Source of the DNA: JAJDAT01 sp964570665
GTDB lineage: Bacteria > Nitrospinota > Nitrospinia > Nitrospinales > JAJDAT01
Direction of reading: 5' to 3'
Length of the DNA: 64,000 nt
Assembly (NCBI GenBank): GCA_964570665.1
Contig: CAZMZH010000008.1
Span: 1 to 64,000, forward strand
Shown here: piece by piece, positions 1 through 8,255 of the stretch
How positions within the stretch are numbered: the first letter of the stretch is position 1
How the letters are laid out: every line of letters begins with the position of its first letter
Position numbers and translations under genes: made by a program
Notes under the pieces: generated by a model
Databases searched by the model: none
The model's input: only the letters and a program-made list of their open reading frames with translations
Told to the model about the DNA's origin: nothing

Positions 1-143
1 ACGTCCTTATGCCCTGCCAGTTCTTTGACCACGTAGATACTTATTCCTTTTTGAATAAGCTTGGAACAAAAATCATGTCTTAGGTCGTGAAAACGAAAAT
101 CTGGGTATCCAGCATCCTTACAAGCACTTTGGCTATACGTCCC
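1..143 (-). pseudogene. Tyrosine recombinase (phage-type integrase) C-terminal fragment
   Basis: Read on the minus strand, the frame that ends at the window edge encodes a stretch containing FRFHDLRHDF followed about 25 residues later by VVKELAGHKD. These are the two best conserved blocks of the tyrosine recombinase catalytic domain: HxxR with the second catalytic arginine, and the GH motif before the tyrosine. The upstream SACKDAGYPD also fits this family. A stop codon at 144-146 closes the frame upstream, so the N-terminal part is missing. The piece joins a transposase fragment read in another frame. The nucleophilic tyrosine would lie left of position 1 and is not seen. Confidence 0.8.
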
Positions 144-154
144 TCAAACTGAAT

Positions 155-325
155 ACGGTAATACTGATTAGACAGGATACCTTCGCGACGACACAAACTA
201 GAAATACTGTCTTCGCCTCGAAGGCCTTCTAATACAATACGTATTTTTTCCTCAGACGAATATTTACGGCGGGTTTGACGACGAATGTCTTTAACTACAT
301 TTTCACTCGATACTTTCTTCTTCAT
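155..325 (-). pseudogene. IS3-family transposase OrfA, truncated after the helix-turn-helix
   Basis: The ATG at 325 follows a good ribosome binding site (aaggagg). The first 57 residues contain RRKYSSEEKIRIVLEGL and SSLCRREGILSNQYYR, the DNA-binding helix-turn-helix of IS3-type OrfA proteins (HTH_Tnp_1). Homology stops at YYR, where the coiled region WSKEFLEAGK would be expected. The open frame runs on to position 80 only by reading the integrase fragment in a wrong frame. OrfB (DDE catalytic part) is absent. The element is dead. Confidence 0.8.
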
Positions 326-391
326 GACAACCTCCTTGAATTAGAAAGTTTAACAGAAAGTATCTCTTAACTTTTTACACAAAACGGTACA
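155..391 (-). mobile_element. Remnant of an IS3-type insertion sequence (5' end only)
   Basis: The element contains the start of orfA and its leader up to a candidate terminal inverted repeat. Read outward on the minus strand the end begins TGTACCGTTTTGTGTAAAAAG (371-391), and the TG start fits the usual TG...CA ends of IS3 elements. The other end and orfB were deleted, with the break near 155 where an integrase fragment takes over. The TPR gene tail begins only about 30 bp beyond the IS end, so this insertion or a later deletion probably truncated that gene. The exact element boundary is inferred. Confidence 0.55.
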
Positions 392-422
392 CATTTAGCT
401 GCCGAAAAACAAATACTATTGA

Positions 423-662
423 AGTTTAGGAAACTTATATTTTGACGGCCAATTTTATCCAAAATCTCTGATCGAATACAAAAAGTCAATCGAGCTAGAT
501 CCCAAGCAACCTCGGGTTTTAACTCTGATGGGATTGGCCTATGCTAAATTAAACCAACTTGAGAATGCGACAAAAATGTTTTCAAAAGCATTAGAATTTG
601 AACCAAACAATCAAATAGCCCTATCAGGTTTAAATTTTATAAATACATTCAATAAAAAATAA
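423..662 (+). pseudogene. 3' fragment of a TPR gene, paralogue of the SGNH/TPR acyltransferase-like protein at 19290-21158
   Basis: An open frame after a stop at 420-422 encodes about 79 residues beginning SLGNLYFDGQF and containing IEYKKSIELDP, LMGLAYAKL and KALEFEPNN, which are two tetratricopeptide repeats. It aligns without gaps to the last residues of the intact minus-strand protein at 19290-21158, whose tail reads LGSLYFDNGHF, YESSLQINP, VSGLAYLKL and VLRLQPNN. There is no start codon and the catalytic domain is missing. It is best read as the tail of a second SGNH/TPR gene cut off by the insertion sequence at 155-391. Confidence 0.75.
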
Positions 663-820
663 TTAGCGACTCTCTTTGGACAATATCTTCAAGGCGGGAT
701 TTAGATCTTTCGCTTAAATTTCACGCTCAAAATTCAATAATAATTCTAACTAAATTTAGATCTAAACATAACAAAGGTTAGTTATCTTCCTCATAGATAG
801 TAACTTCTCTGAGGAAAACC

Positions 821-3211
821 ATGGAACTTAAAAAAGCCGACCTACACCTTCACTCCAAAGCATCAAACAAACCTAATTTTTACGCCTTAAGAAAATTTAA
901 CTGTCCAGAAAGTTTCACAACTCCACAAAATATTTATAAATACGCAAAAAAACAAGGAATGGATTATGTCACGATCACGGATCATAATTCTATCGACGGC
1001 GTTTTAGAAATCGCCCATTTATCCGATGTTTTCATCAGTTGCGAATTTACCGCTAAATTCCCGGAGGAAGATTTAAAAATCCACGTAGTGGGTTTAGGCC
1101 TTACAGAGGCAATCTTTAAAGAAGCTAATATTTTAAGAAAAAACGTTTACGAGCTTATCGATTTTTTTAGGTCGCAAAATATTGTTCATTTTATTGCGCA
1201 CCCTTTTTTTGATTACAAAGGCAGATTGACTCTATCTATGTTTGAAAAAATGGTTCTGCTTTTTAACATTTTTGAAGTCATAAACGGAACTAAATCAAAA
1301 GATCAAAATCGATTCAATTGGAAAATTGTTCAGTCCATAACACAACAAAAAATAGAAGAATTAGCAAACAAACACGATATAAAACCTTACGGTCCAACCC
1401 CCTGGAAAAAGGGTATGGTTGGTGGGTCGGATGATCACGCAGGACTTTTTATAGCAAAAACCTTTACCTCCGCTCCAGCAAACAGTATCGAGAGCTTTCT
1501 TCGTTCTATTGAAGGAGCTCAGTCTAGAGCCTGCGGCGAAGAGGGAGATCATCTCACTTTACCTCACGCAATTTACAGTATCGGGTATCAGTTCGTACAA
1601 AATAAGTTAGAAAATCAAGGTAGTCACTCTATAAGCTTTTTCACCAAGCTCTTAGATTCTATTTTTAACGCTTCTCCAATTAAGCTTACTCCCCGAGAGA
1701 GGTTTAAGTTTTGGATAAAAAAGGTCCTTCCAAATTCCGGCCCTAAAAACCTAACTTTTAACGAAATCTTAGATCAAGAAACTAAAGAGCTTTTAAACGA
1801 TCCAGAGTTTCAGCAAACTTTGCGAGTGGCAAGTTTAAACCGCAAAATTTTTGAGGTAACGAGCCGACTCGCTAACCGCATCATGTTTCTTTACGCTAAG
1901 AAAATTACTCAATGGTCTGGCCCTAGCCATCTATTAAGCATAATTGAAGCATTAGGCACTCTAGGATTTGTTCAGTTTCTAATATCTCCATATTATATTT
2001 CGTATTTTCATCATCACCATAATAGGAAACTTTTAGCGGAAGTTAAGAATGCATTTATAGGACCAGAACCGGATGATAAAAAAGAAAAAGTCGCTCTATT
2101 CACGGATACATTGAACGAAATAAACGGCGTCGCAGTCACAATCAAACGAATTTTGAAACATGCCAAGTTTCACGGCAGCAATATGACGGTAATCCATTCA
2201 TCAAGCCAATCCACGTCTTTTGAAAATGGAATAATGAACTTTCAGTCTATTGGTAAATTTAACATTCCAGAATATACAGAGTTGCAACTTCATTTTCCCC
2301 CGGTTTTAGAAGTTATGGAGTATATCGAAAATGAAAAGTTCACAAGAATTCACATCAGCACACCTGGTTCAATGGGTATTTTGGGTCTAATCATTGCCAA
2401 ATTACTAAATTTACCAGTCACTGGAACATATCACACCGATATTCCTCAATATGTCATAGACCTTACAGAAGATAAGAGCGTCGGTAACTTAGCCATGACC
2501 TATATGATATGGTTTTATAGTCAGATGGATGAAGTAACAGCTCCTTCCGCAAGCACAATGAAACAATTAGAAGTTGGAGGTTTAGATCCCGATAAAATCA
2601 AACCATTACCCCGTTGGGTGGATTCAAACAAATTTCATCCAAATAACGCAGATCCTAGTTTTTGGGAAAAAGATTTGAAAAATTCTGGTTTAAAGTTCCT
2701 TTACGTAGGGCGCGTATCAAAAGAAAAAAACCTTACATTATTAGCAGAATCGTTTAAAAAACTCATCGACTCAGGCAAAACCGCAAACTTATTAATAGTT
2801 GGAGACGGACCATACCGAGAAAAAATGGAAACTCTTCTAGTGAATTATCCAGTCGTCTTCAAAGGATATATAACAGGAAATGATCTATACAAAGCATATT
2901 CCTCAGCGGATATTTTTGTTTTCCCCAGCATAACGGACACTTGGGGTAATGTCGTTTTAGAAGCTCAGGCTTCTGGATTGCCCGTCATCGTTTCTAACAT
3001 GGGAGGTCCTCAAGAATTGATGCACAATGAGCACTCTGGAAAAATTTTTAACTTCAATGAAAATTCCAGTTTAGCTAATGCATTAGAATTTTTTATAGAC
3101 AATCCGGAAGAGTGCAAGAGGATGGGGAATTACGCCCGCGAATTTATCCTAAGCAATAAGCCGAGCGATCAAAAACATTATCAACCGATTCTTCAATTTC
3201 AAACGTATTAG
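821..3211 (+). CDS. PHP-domain phosphoesterase fused to a family 4 glycosyltransferase
   Basis: This 796-residue protein has two parts. Residues 1-260 form a PHP metal-dependent phosphoesterase domain: DLHLHS at 7-12, TITDHNS, FIAHPFFD and GGSDDHAG supply the usual His/Asp metal ligands. Residues from about 420 form a GT-B glycosyltransferase of family GT4: FTDTLNEINGVAVT near the start, YVGRVSKEKNL for the donor-binding fold, and the ExxE-like region around VLEAQASGLPVIVS. A linker of about 160 residues has no recognised motif. The GT half resembles enzymes that transfer hexose to lipid acceptors. The PHP half may remove a phosphate from donor, acceptor or product. The start is the ATG at 821 with gagg about 7 bases upstream. 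Acceptor and sugar are unknown. Confidence 0.85.
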   Translation: MELKKADLHLHSKASNKPNFYALRKFNCPESFTTPQNIYKYAKKQGMDYVTITDHNSIDGVLEIAHLSDVFISCEFTAKFPEEDLKIHVVGLGLTEAIFKEANILRKNVYELIDFFRSQNIVHFIAHPFFDYKGRLTLSMFEKMVLLFNIFEVINGTKSKDQNRFNWKIVQSITQQKIEELANKHDIKPYGPTPWKKGMVGGSDDHAGLFIAKTFTSAPANSIESFLRSIEGAQSRACGEEGDHLTLPHAIYSIGYQFVQNKLENQGSHSISFFTKLLDSIFNASPIKLTPRERFKFWIKKVLPNSGPKNLTFNEILDQETKELLNDPEFQQTLRVASLNRKIFEVTSRLANRIMFLYAKKITQWSGPSHLLSIIEALGTLGFVQFLISPYYISYFHHHHNRKLLAEVKNAFIGPEPDDKKEKVALFTDTLNEINGVAVTIKRILKHAKFHGSNMTVIHSSSQSTSFENGIMNFQSIGKFNIPEYTELQLHFPPVLEVMEYIENEKFTRIHISTPGSMGILGLIIAKLLNLPVTGTYHTDIPQYVIDLTEDKSVGNLAMTYMIWFYSQMDEVTAPSASTMKQLEVGGLDPDKIKPLPRWVDSNKFHPNNADPSFWEKDLKNSGLKFLYVGRVSKEKNLTLLAESFKKLIDSGKTANLLIVGDGPYREKMETLLVNYPVVFKGYITGNDLYKAYSSADIFVFPSITDTWGNVVLEAQASGLPVIVSNMGGPQELMHNEHSGKIFNFNENSSLANALEFFIDNPEECKRMGNYAREFILSNKPSDQKHYQPILQFQTY

Positions 3212-3248
3212 TCAATATCAATCGTTTCCGATATTTTACGATTCCCAA

Positions 3249-3309
3249 GGATCCTTCGAAGGACACTAACTCCAAATGATTTTTACACACAAGGTTCTTC
3301 GAGGGATCC
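3249..3309. terminator. Inverted repeat between convergent genes, possible bidirectional terminator
   Basis: The arms GGATCCTTCGAAG (3249-3261) and CTTCGAGGGATCC (3297-3309) are complementary at 12 of 13 positions with a 35-base loop. They lie between the stop of the PHP/GT gene and the stop of the convergent serine hydrolase. No strong T-run flanks the arms, so it could equally be a copy of a dispersed palindromic repeat. Confidence 0.4.
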
Positions 3310-3310
3310 G

Positions 3311-4504
3311 TCACGCTCTTTGAGAAAAATAATATAAAACGTCAATCCAATCTTCGCGGGTCAAATAACCTCTACTTTTGCCCAAACGAACAATCACCGT
3401 ATTCGTATCTGGATTGACATGTATATACTGCCCAAATAATCCTTCAGCCTGAAAATAGTTTCTATCATCTTCCGTCAACCACCAACCAAGCTGATATTCC
3501 GGCGTGCTACCTTCTTCAGTTTCAAACTTAAGAGATCTCTCCACCCACTTTCTAGGGACTATTTGCTTATTTTGTAAAGAACCATTATGCAGATAAAGTA
3601 ATCCTAATTTCGAAAGATCACGGGAGGTAGCTCCAATACAACACCACATTTTTTCTAATCCATCAGGAGCATCATGGTCGATATTGACAACTCCATTATT
3701 TTCCATTCCAACAGGAGACCAAATCCTTTCTTGCAAATACTCGGCAATATTCTTTTCCTTTAAAGCGCGTCTTAAAACAAATCCTAAAAGAGCCGACTCT
3801 CCCGATTTGTATCTAAACTTTTTGCCTGGTCTTTCGGAAAACTTTAAACCTAAGATCTCTTCTTTAAGAAAAGGGGAATAATAAAGTCGAGCATGCTTAC
3901 CGAATGGATTATTTATTAATTGTCTTTCGACATAATCCATACCCGTAGTCATTTGGATTAAGTTTTTAATCGTAAAATCGACATTATCTTGCGACTTCAA
4001 TTCGGGCACGAAATCTGTTATGGGTTGCTCAAGAGACTGAATATATCCGTCCTCAATAGCGCACCCTATAAGAGCGGATAAAAAAGATTTTGCTAACGAA
4101 AAAGATATAGAAAGAGAATTCCTTGAATGGCCATTCAAATATTTTTCATAGACTAAAGAATCGTTTTTGATAACTAGAAATGCAAGGCTATCAGTTTTTT
4201 CTAATAAAGTAGCTAAGTCCGTTGTTTCGCCTTTAGCTACAAAGGGCTTTGAAAAAAGGTGGGATGTTGAATGGTTTTCTTTGAATATAAAAGGGCTAGA
4301 ACTTGCCGTTAAATGCCGCGCGGGAAATTTTTTAAAATCGTCATAATCCGCAAAGTTATGATAAAGAATTTTTGCCAACGTGGATGGCGCCGTGTGGAAC
4401 GCACCCGATAAAAACAATGCGCAGATGAATATAATTAAAAAATAAATACCCTTGTGAGTTTTACGTAATAAAACAACCTGATTAAATAAAATTCTAGAAA
4501 TCAT
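3311..4504 (-). CDS. Membrane-anchored serine hydrolase, beta-lactamase class C / 6-aminohexanoate-dimer hydrolase family
   Basis: The 397-residue protein has an N-terminal membrane anchor (about residues 18-38) and a periplasmic Beta-lactamase (PF00144) domain. S136-L-A-K139 is the SxxK nucleophile motif. FRYKSGES supplies the YxS-type second motif, and the C-terminal part has the GWWLTEDD and GLFGQYIHV region seen in esterase/amidase members. Such proteins are usually esterases, D-amino-acid amidases or peptidoglycan-related enzymes, not true antibiotic-inactivating enzymes. It is convergent with the PHP/GT gene. The substrate cannot be inferred from context. Confidence 0.8.
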   Translation of the reverse strand: MISRILFNQVVLLRKTHKGIYFLIIFICALFLSGAFHTAPSTLAKILYHNFADYDDFKKFPARHLTASSSPFIFKENHSTSHLFSKPFVAKGETTDLATLLEKTDSLAFLVIKNDSLVYEKYLNGHSRNSLSISFSLAKSFLSALIGCAIEDGYIQSLEQPITDFVPELKSQDNVDFTIKNLIQMTTGMDYVERQLINNPFGKHARLYYSPFLKEEILGLKFSERPGKKFRYKSGESALLGFVLRRALKEKNIAEYLQERIWSPVGMENNGVVNIDHDAPDGLEKMWCCIGATSRDLSKLGLLYLHNGSLQNKQIVPRKWVERSLKFETEEGSTPEYQLGWWLTEDDRNYFQAEGLFGQYIHVNPDTNTVIVRLGKSRGYLTREDWIDVLYYFSQRA

Positions 4505-4666
4505 CTAAACATCCTCACATAAGATAGATTCTTCTGAAATCATCTGAACCAGGAAATTATCATATTTGAATTTCGTTAGGAAGATTGGAAAGGTTAGAAT
4601 TTTATTAGATTTCCGTTAGAATTGGCATTCGTATAATTAGGCAAGATAAGCTTAGTTATTTATTAT

Positions 4667-5128
4667 TTAAGAAATAGATTTAAAAACGTCTTCATACATT
4701 TTAAGGATTTCGTCTTCCAATTGTCGCGGACCGATAAAGTGACCGTCTCGAAGACCAATTACAAACGATTCGTATTCCCCATCTTCCAAAGAAAGTCCCC
4801 AATCAAAACTTTTAGGATTCAACCTAACGTGAGAAATTGCAGTTATGGTTTTAGTTTCTTTATCTAAATAAAAATGTTTATTACCATTCGATATTTCTTT
4901 ACACACTTGCCAAAACTGATTTTTTTCAATTTCTTTAACCTTCAAGCGCATAACATCCGGCAAACTTGAATCTTTCAGCAGCCATTCTTGTAAAATATGG
5001 GCCGTAATAACAAAATTAAAAAAATCATAGACGTGAATATTAGTTTCAAACTGTATGTCCTCAAACGAATTTGTACCGAAATTGGTTTGAGTTAAGAGAC
5101 ACTTATTAATATTACTTTGATAATTTTT
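4667..5128 (-). pseudogene. Conserved hypothetical protein lacking a clear start codon, probably 5'-truncated
   Basis: The frame is open from 5128 down to the stop at 4667 (153 residues), but no ATG, GTG or TTG lies before TTG at 4963, well inside the conserved part. The upstream portion encodes TNFGTNSFEDIQFETNIHVY and DFFNFVITAHILQEWLL, then CKEISNGNKHFYL. The YDFF...T-A-H...EW and NG-x-KHF blocks recall a widespread uncharacterised family, but I do not have a function for it. A short ATG frame (MKNFLLAVSKNLEIV...) lies just upstream at about 5172 in another frame, so the true start may have been lost by a one-base change. An ATT start is a less likely alternative. Confidence 0.5.
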
Positions 5129-5507
5129 TTACAATCTCTAAATTCTTTGAAACTGCCAAAAGAAAATTTTTCATTCTCTGAGTTGAACGTGCAAATAAAC
5201 GGAACTTGTCTACACCACGGGAGGCGTTATTCAAATTTATTCCCAAGAATTTTGAGTTTATGAAAGTTCTAGTTTCGGGGGAAATCAAGCTGTGAGATGG
5301 AGAGGAATAAGTTTGGTAATAGGTAATTAATTTAAGATGATCAAATCTAAAACTCTGAATAACTTTTAACCAAAAATCGGTAGATTCCCTAAATAAATTC
5401 TTTTTACATAAATTGGGCAGAATTTTTCTCCAAGGATAGAAAGTAGGGAACTCAATAGGACCTATGGAATGGTTTTAATTACTTTTTTGTAAGATAACTT
5501 TGTGCGG

Positions 5508-5585
5508 GTTTTGTGCGAAGTACTAGGACGTTTTGGGACATATCAGCAACGAACGGTCCATGTAACTCATTGATTAATAAAGTTC
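5508..5585 (+). repeat. Interspersed repeat R2, copy A
   Basis: About 78 bp beginning gttttgtgcgaag and containing taggacgttttggg, atatcagc and ttgattaataa. It matches 8982-9067 with small indels. It lies directly upstream of repeat R1 copy A. No open frame of note is shared between copies. The gap 5129-6182 holds this repeat, R1 copy A and a short coding remnant (5950-6075), and otherwise nothing I can recognise. Confidence 0.65.
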
Positions 5586-5608
5586 CTCATTTAGGAAAAT
5601 TAATTCGT

Positions 5609-5672
5609 AATCAGTAGGTCGGCGGTGTCGCTCCGTGAGCGCTATTCCGCCCGTCGGCTCCAGTATAATCAG
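5609..5672 (+). repeat. Interspersed hairpin repeat R1, copy A
   Basis: About 64 bp of unusually GC-rich sequence in an AT-rich gap. Positions 5614-5646 are identical over 33 bp to 7064-7096. The core can fold as nested stems: GGCGG with CCGCC, and GCTC with GAGC around a cgt loop. Copies B (7059-7122) and C (8208-8255) lie within 2.7 kb. It resembles REP-type palindromic repeats, not a coding sequence. Confidence 0.8.
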
Positions 5673-5949
5673 TGTTTAATGATCTCACCATATTTTCAGT
5701 TAGTAGGCCTATAGAATTCAAATAAACGCAAATAACTCCTTCCCCTATATAATTTTTTCTTTTAATTTATTTATTTTAAAATGAGGGTACCCCCTCCATA
5801 GAAGTGACAAAAGCACCAGAAGTACCTAAAATAAAAAATAAATTTGTACTTTAGGTTATGCGTTAAACGGCATTAACGACAGAGGAATATTGAGACTTGG
5901 TATTAAAAACTGCGAAGCCCAATTAACTGAGGATAGCGCTAGCTGTTAG

Positions 5950-6075
5950 GATTGCAGTCTTAAGTCTAAAGGCAGAAAGTGGTTAGCAAATGCAGATGGT
6001 TTAATGCACATTCAAACCGACTTTAGTCAATTTAGCCAACCTATTGCAAAGTTTAAAGAGAATTTTGAGGATTAG
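5950..6075 (+). pseudogene. Short coding remnant of unknown family
   Basis: After a stop at 5947-5949 a frame of 41 codons encodes KGRKWLANADGLMH and FSQFSQPIAKFKENFED, then stops. It has no start codon and no upstream open frame. The composition looks protein-like, but I do not recognise it and chance is possible. Confidence 0.25.
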
Positions 6076-6182
6076 TTTTTTAAATAAACCCAAGAAGCTG
6101 TAAAGATGGTCTAAACTTATGGCTCTGGCCATTACTTCGTCATAATATTTTTTAATTTAAATTCTGAGGAGAATCTGAATTA

Positions 6183-6977
6183 ATGGAATATCGAATCCTT
6201 ATAGTAGATGATAATGAACCCGCTATTAATATTATGATCGATATGTTACTAACCTTGGGAATCAGCAATGTTACTAAAGCTTCCCATGGGAAATCTGCTC
6301 TCGCCAAAACACAGTTTCAAAAATTCGATATGATCATTTGTGACTTGAATATGCCCATTATGAATGGATTAGAGTTTTTTCAAAATGCCACGCAAGGCGA
6401 ATTAATAAACAATACTCCTTTTTTGATGGTGTCGGCAGAGAATGAAAAAAGCGAAATTATTAAAGCGTTAAGTTCCGGAATCAGCGATTATCTTGTTAAG
6501 CCTTTTTCCCATGCAATGTTTGCAGCAAAGGTAAAAAAACTTTTAAATTTATCAACGGACATTCCTTGGAGCGCTGATCTCGCTTTGGGTAATGAAATTC
6601 TCGACAATGACCACAAATATTTGGTTACTTTAGTAAACACAATAAACTTAGCTATTGATTGTAATATTTCTCTTGATGATTTAATGGCCTACGCTTCTCT
6701 GCTTGAGGCTCATTGTAAAAACCATTTTCAAAGAGAGGAGGATCTTATGGTCAAAATAGGGAGCCCTGGGTTAGTTCAACATAGAGCCGATCATGAAGCC
6801 CTTCTAAATCATATTCGGGAGATGTGTGGGAATATTAAAAGTAAAAGAAGCCTAGAAGAATTCAAGGAAAGCATTCCTTTTATAGAATTGATGAGCGGTT
6901 GGATTTTAAAAGATATTTTAGATCACGATAAGAAATTAAAAGAATATTTTATAAAGGTAAATCGCTCCAATTCTTAG
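6183..6977 (+). CDS. Response regulator receiver domain fused to a hemerythrin domain
   Basis: Residues 1-122 are a CheY-like receiver: acidic pair D9/D10, phosphoacceptor D54 (in ICDLNMP), switch S84 and K106 (in YLVKPF). Residues 126-258 are a bacteriohemerythrin: H144, H181, E185, H200, H204 and D249 match the di-iron ligands. The ligand normally found as histidine in the WLxxHI block is aspartate here (D244 in GWILKDIL), with a histidine four residues later (H248). Hemerythrin domains bind oxygen or sense iron or redox state. A receiver with such an output suggests phosphorelay control of oxygen or iron binding, or the reverse. There is no DNA-binding domain and no histidine kinase next to it. 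ggag-type Shine-Dalgarno is present (gaggagaatctgaattaATG). Confidence 0.9.
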   Translation: MEYRILIVDDNEPAINIMIDMLLTLGISNVTKASHGKSALAKTQFQKFDMIICDLNMPIMNGLEFFQNATQGELINNTPFLMVSAENEKSEIIKALSSGISDYLVKPFSHAMFAAKVKKLLNLSTDIPWSADLALGNEILDNDHKYLVTLVNTINLAIDCNISLDDLMAYASLLEAHCKNHFQREEDLMVKIGSPGLVQHRADHEALLNHIREMCGNIKSKRSLEEFKESIPFIELMSGWILKDILDHDKKLKEYFIKVNRSNS

Positions 6978-7058
6978 CCTTGAAAATTAAACTGTCGTTT
7001 TTATCCCGTTTTTTATTCGAAGCGCTAACCCTCAAAATTGGCGACCCCCTAGATTCAT

Positions 7059-7122
7059 AATAAGTAGGTCGGCGGTGTCGCTCCGTGAGCGCTATTTCGC
7101 CAATCGGCTTCAGTAAAATCAA
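7059..7122 (+). repeat. Interspersed hairpin repeat R1, copy B
   Basis: This copy shares 33 identical bases (7064-7096) with copy A. Its change from CCGCC to TCGCC keeps pairing with GGCGG through a G-U pair, which hints that RNA structure is or was maintained. It lies in the 277-bp gap between the REC-hemerythrin gene and the secreted protein gene. Confidence 0.8.
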
Positions 7123-7254
7123 TAGGCTATATAGCTAAACTTAAATATAAAAGCCGCTTAATTTAAACTTGTAAATTTTTTATAAAAGGAATATTAAGAA
7201 GTATCTCTTAGCTAAAAACTTCGGTAGAAATTCGATTGAAGACCTACACAAATA

Positions 7255-7863
7255 ATGACTAAAAAATTCCTAGTAATAACGTTCATGATCGTTGGTTTCT
7301 TGGTAAGTAATGCTTATGCGAAGGATGATTGGCATAATGAAAAAGCCAAGACGCTTGGTATGCCTTTGATTCCAGTCGGTACGGAAATTATTTGCAATTC
7401 AGAAATGAGATCAGGCTTTAAATGGCAAAATGGAGAATACCATAAAGTAACTTTTGAAAATATTAAACATATTCTAAAGAAATTAGAACCGGCTAAAGGA
7501 TGTTTAGGATTTGATTTAAATCCTGATCGAAATTTTATATCGAGAATTGTTTTTAAAAGATCCATAGACGACGAAGAAACGATCCGTGGCGCCCATGAAG
7601 TATGCATTAATCACATTGTATTTGGCGAGGAGCCTTCTATGGTTGGAGGGAAATGTATTGAAAGCTATGTGAAGGAAAAGGATGAAACTTGGGTCGTTAA
7701 GATTTCATGTAAAGATACCTCTTTTGTTCCCGATATCGTATTTACCCCTAATGGATTTTATCATCTTAATTTTTTCCACGAAAATGTATCATTAAAACCT
7801 AAGAATGGCTATAAGGATTCCCTATTAGTTGAGTGGGGTCGATGCGCCACTACTTCACCTTAA
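7255..7863 (+). CDS. Secreted hypothetical protein
   Basis: The 202-residue product begins with a clear signal peptide (MTKKFLVITFMIVGFLVSNAYA, cleavage before KDD). The mature part has six cysteines, which suggests disulphides in the periplasm or outside. I recognise no domain. The ATG at 7255 lacks a good Shine-Dalgarno. The 3' end overlaps the start of a second small signal-peptide frame (7842), so the two were probably a translationally coupled pair before the second decayed. Confidence 0.65.
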   Translation: MTKKFLVITFMIVGFLVSNAYAKDDWHNEKAKTLGMPLIPVGTEIICNSEMRSGFKWQNGEYHKVTFENIKHILKKLEPAKGCLGFDLNPDRNFISRIVFKRSIDDEETIRGAHEVCINHIVFGEEPSMVGGKCIESYVKEKDETWVVKISCKDTSFVPDIVFTPNGFYHLNFFHENVSLKPKNGYKDSLLVEWGRCATTSP

Positions 7864-8075
7864 TACTGTTGAAACTATTTTTTAGTTTATTTATTTTGTT
7901 GTCTTTACCCTTAAACGCCAATACATCCTGGCGAAATTTTGCAGGAAGAATTTCTAATTTCGATGGAAGTCAGCCAAGGCTATTGGCGTTTCTCCTAGGC
8001 GAATCAATGAGATTGTTCACCAAAAACGAGGAATTATTGCCGACACGGCAATCAGGCTTGGCAAATATTTTATAA
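7842..8075 (+). pseudogene. Truncated secreted protein fused out of frame to a HigA remnant
   Basis: The ATG at 7842 overlaps the end of the preceding gene. About 36 residues form a signal peptide and short mature start (MRHYFTLILLKLFFSLFILL, then SLPLNANTSW). From about 7950 the frame only reads across the decayed antitoxin described at 7958-8167 in the wrong frame, and stops at 8075. The original downstream sequence of this small secreted protein is lost, apparently through a deletion near 7950. Confidence 0.5.
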
Positions 8076-8167
8076 TGTCTCCTCTGTTTTGGTTGGGTTT
8101 ACAAATGGACTATGACTTGGATACAACACAAGGGCAGATGGAAAAAGAAAGCAAGCTACAAATCTAA
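7958..8167 (+). pseudogene. HigA-type (XRE family) antitoxin, 5'-truncated
   Basis: Frame 7958-8167 encodes AKAIGVSPRRINEIVHQKRG, then IIADTAIRLGKYF and PLFWLGLQMDYDLD. This is the characteristic core and C-terminal part of HigA/VapI antitoxins (usual form RINEIVHGKRGITADTALRLG...FWLNLQ.DYDL). The first helices and the start are missing, and a stop lies at 7955-7957. No HigB toxin is present nearby. Repeat R1 copy C follows 40 bp downstream. Confidence 0.8.
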
Positions 8168-8207
8168 CCTTATGCTTCATGATATTACCTATTAATATTC
8201 CCAATTC

Positions 8208-8255
8208 GTAGGTCGTCGGTATTTCTCCTTGAGCGCCATTCCGTCCGTCGGCTCC
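8208..8255 (+). repeat. Interspersed hairpin repeat R1, copy C (diverged)
   Basis: The copy starts gtaggtcgtcggt and ends ccgtccgtcggctcc, so it keeps the borders of copies A and B but has substitutions in the core stem. It sits directly behind the HigA remnant. Confidence 0.65.
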
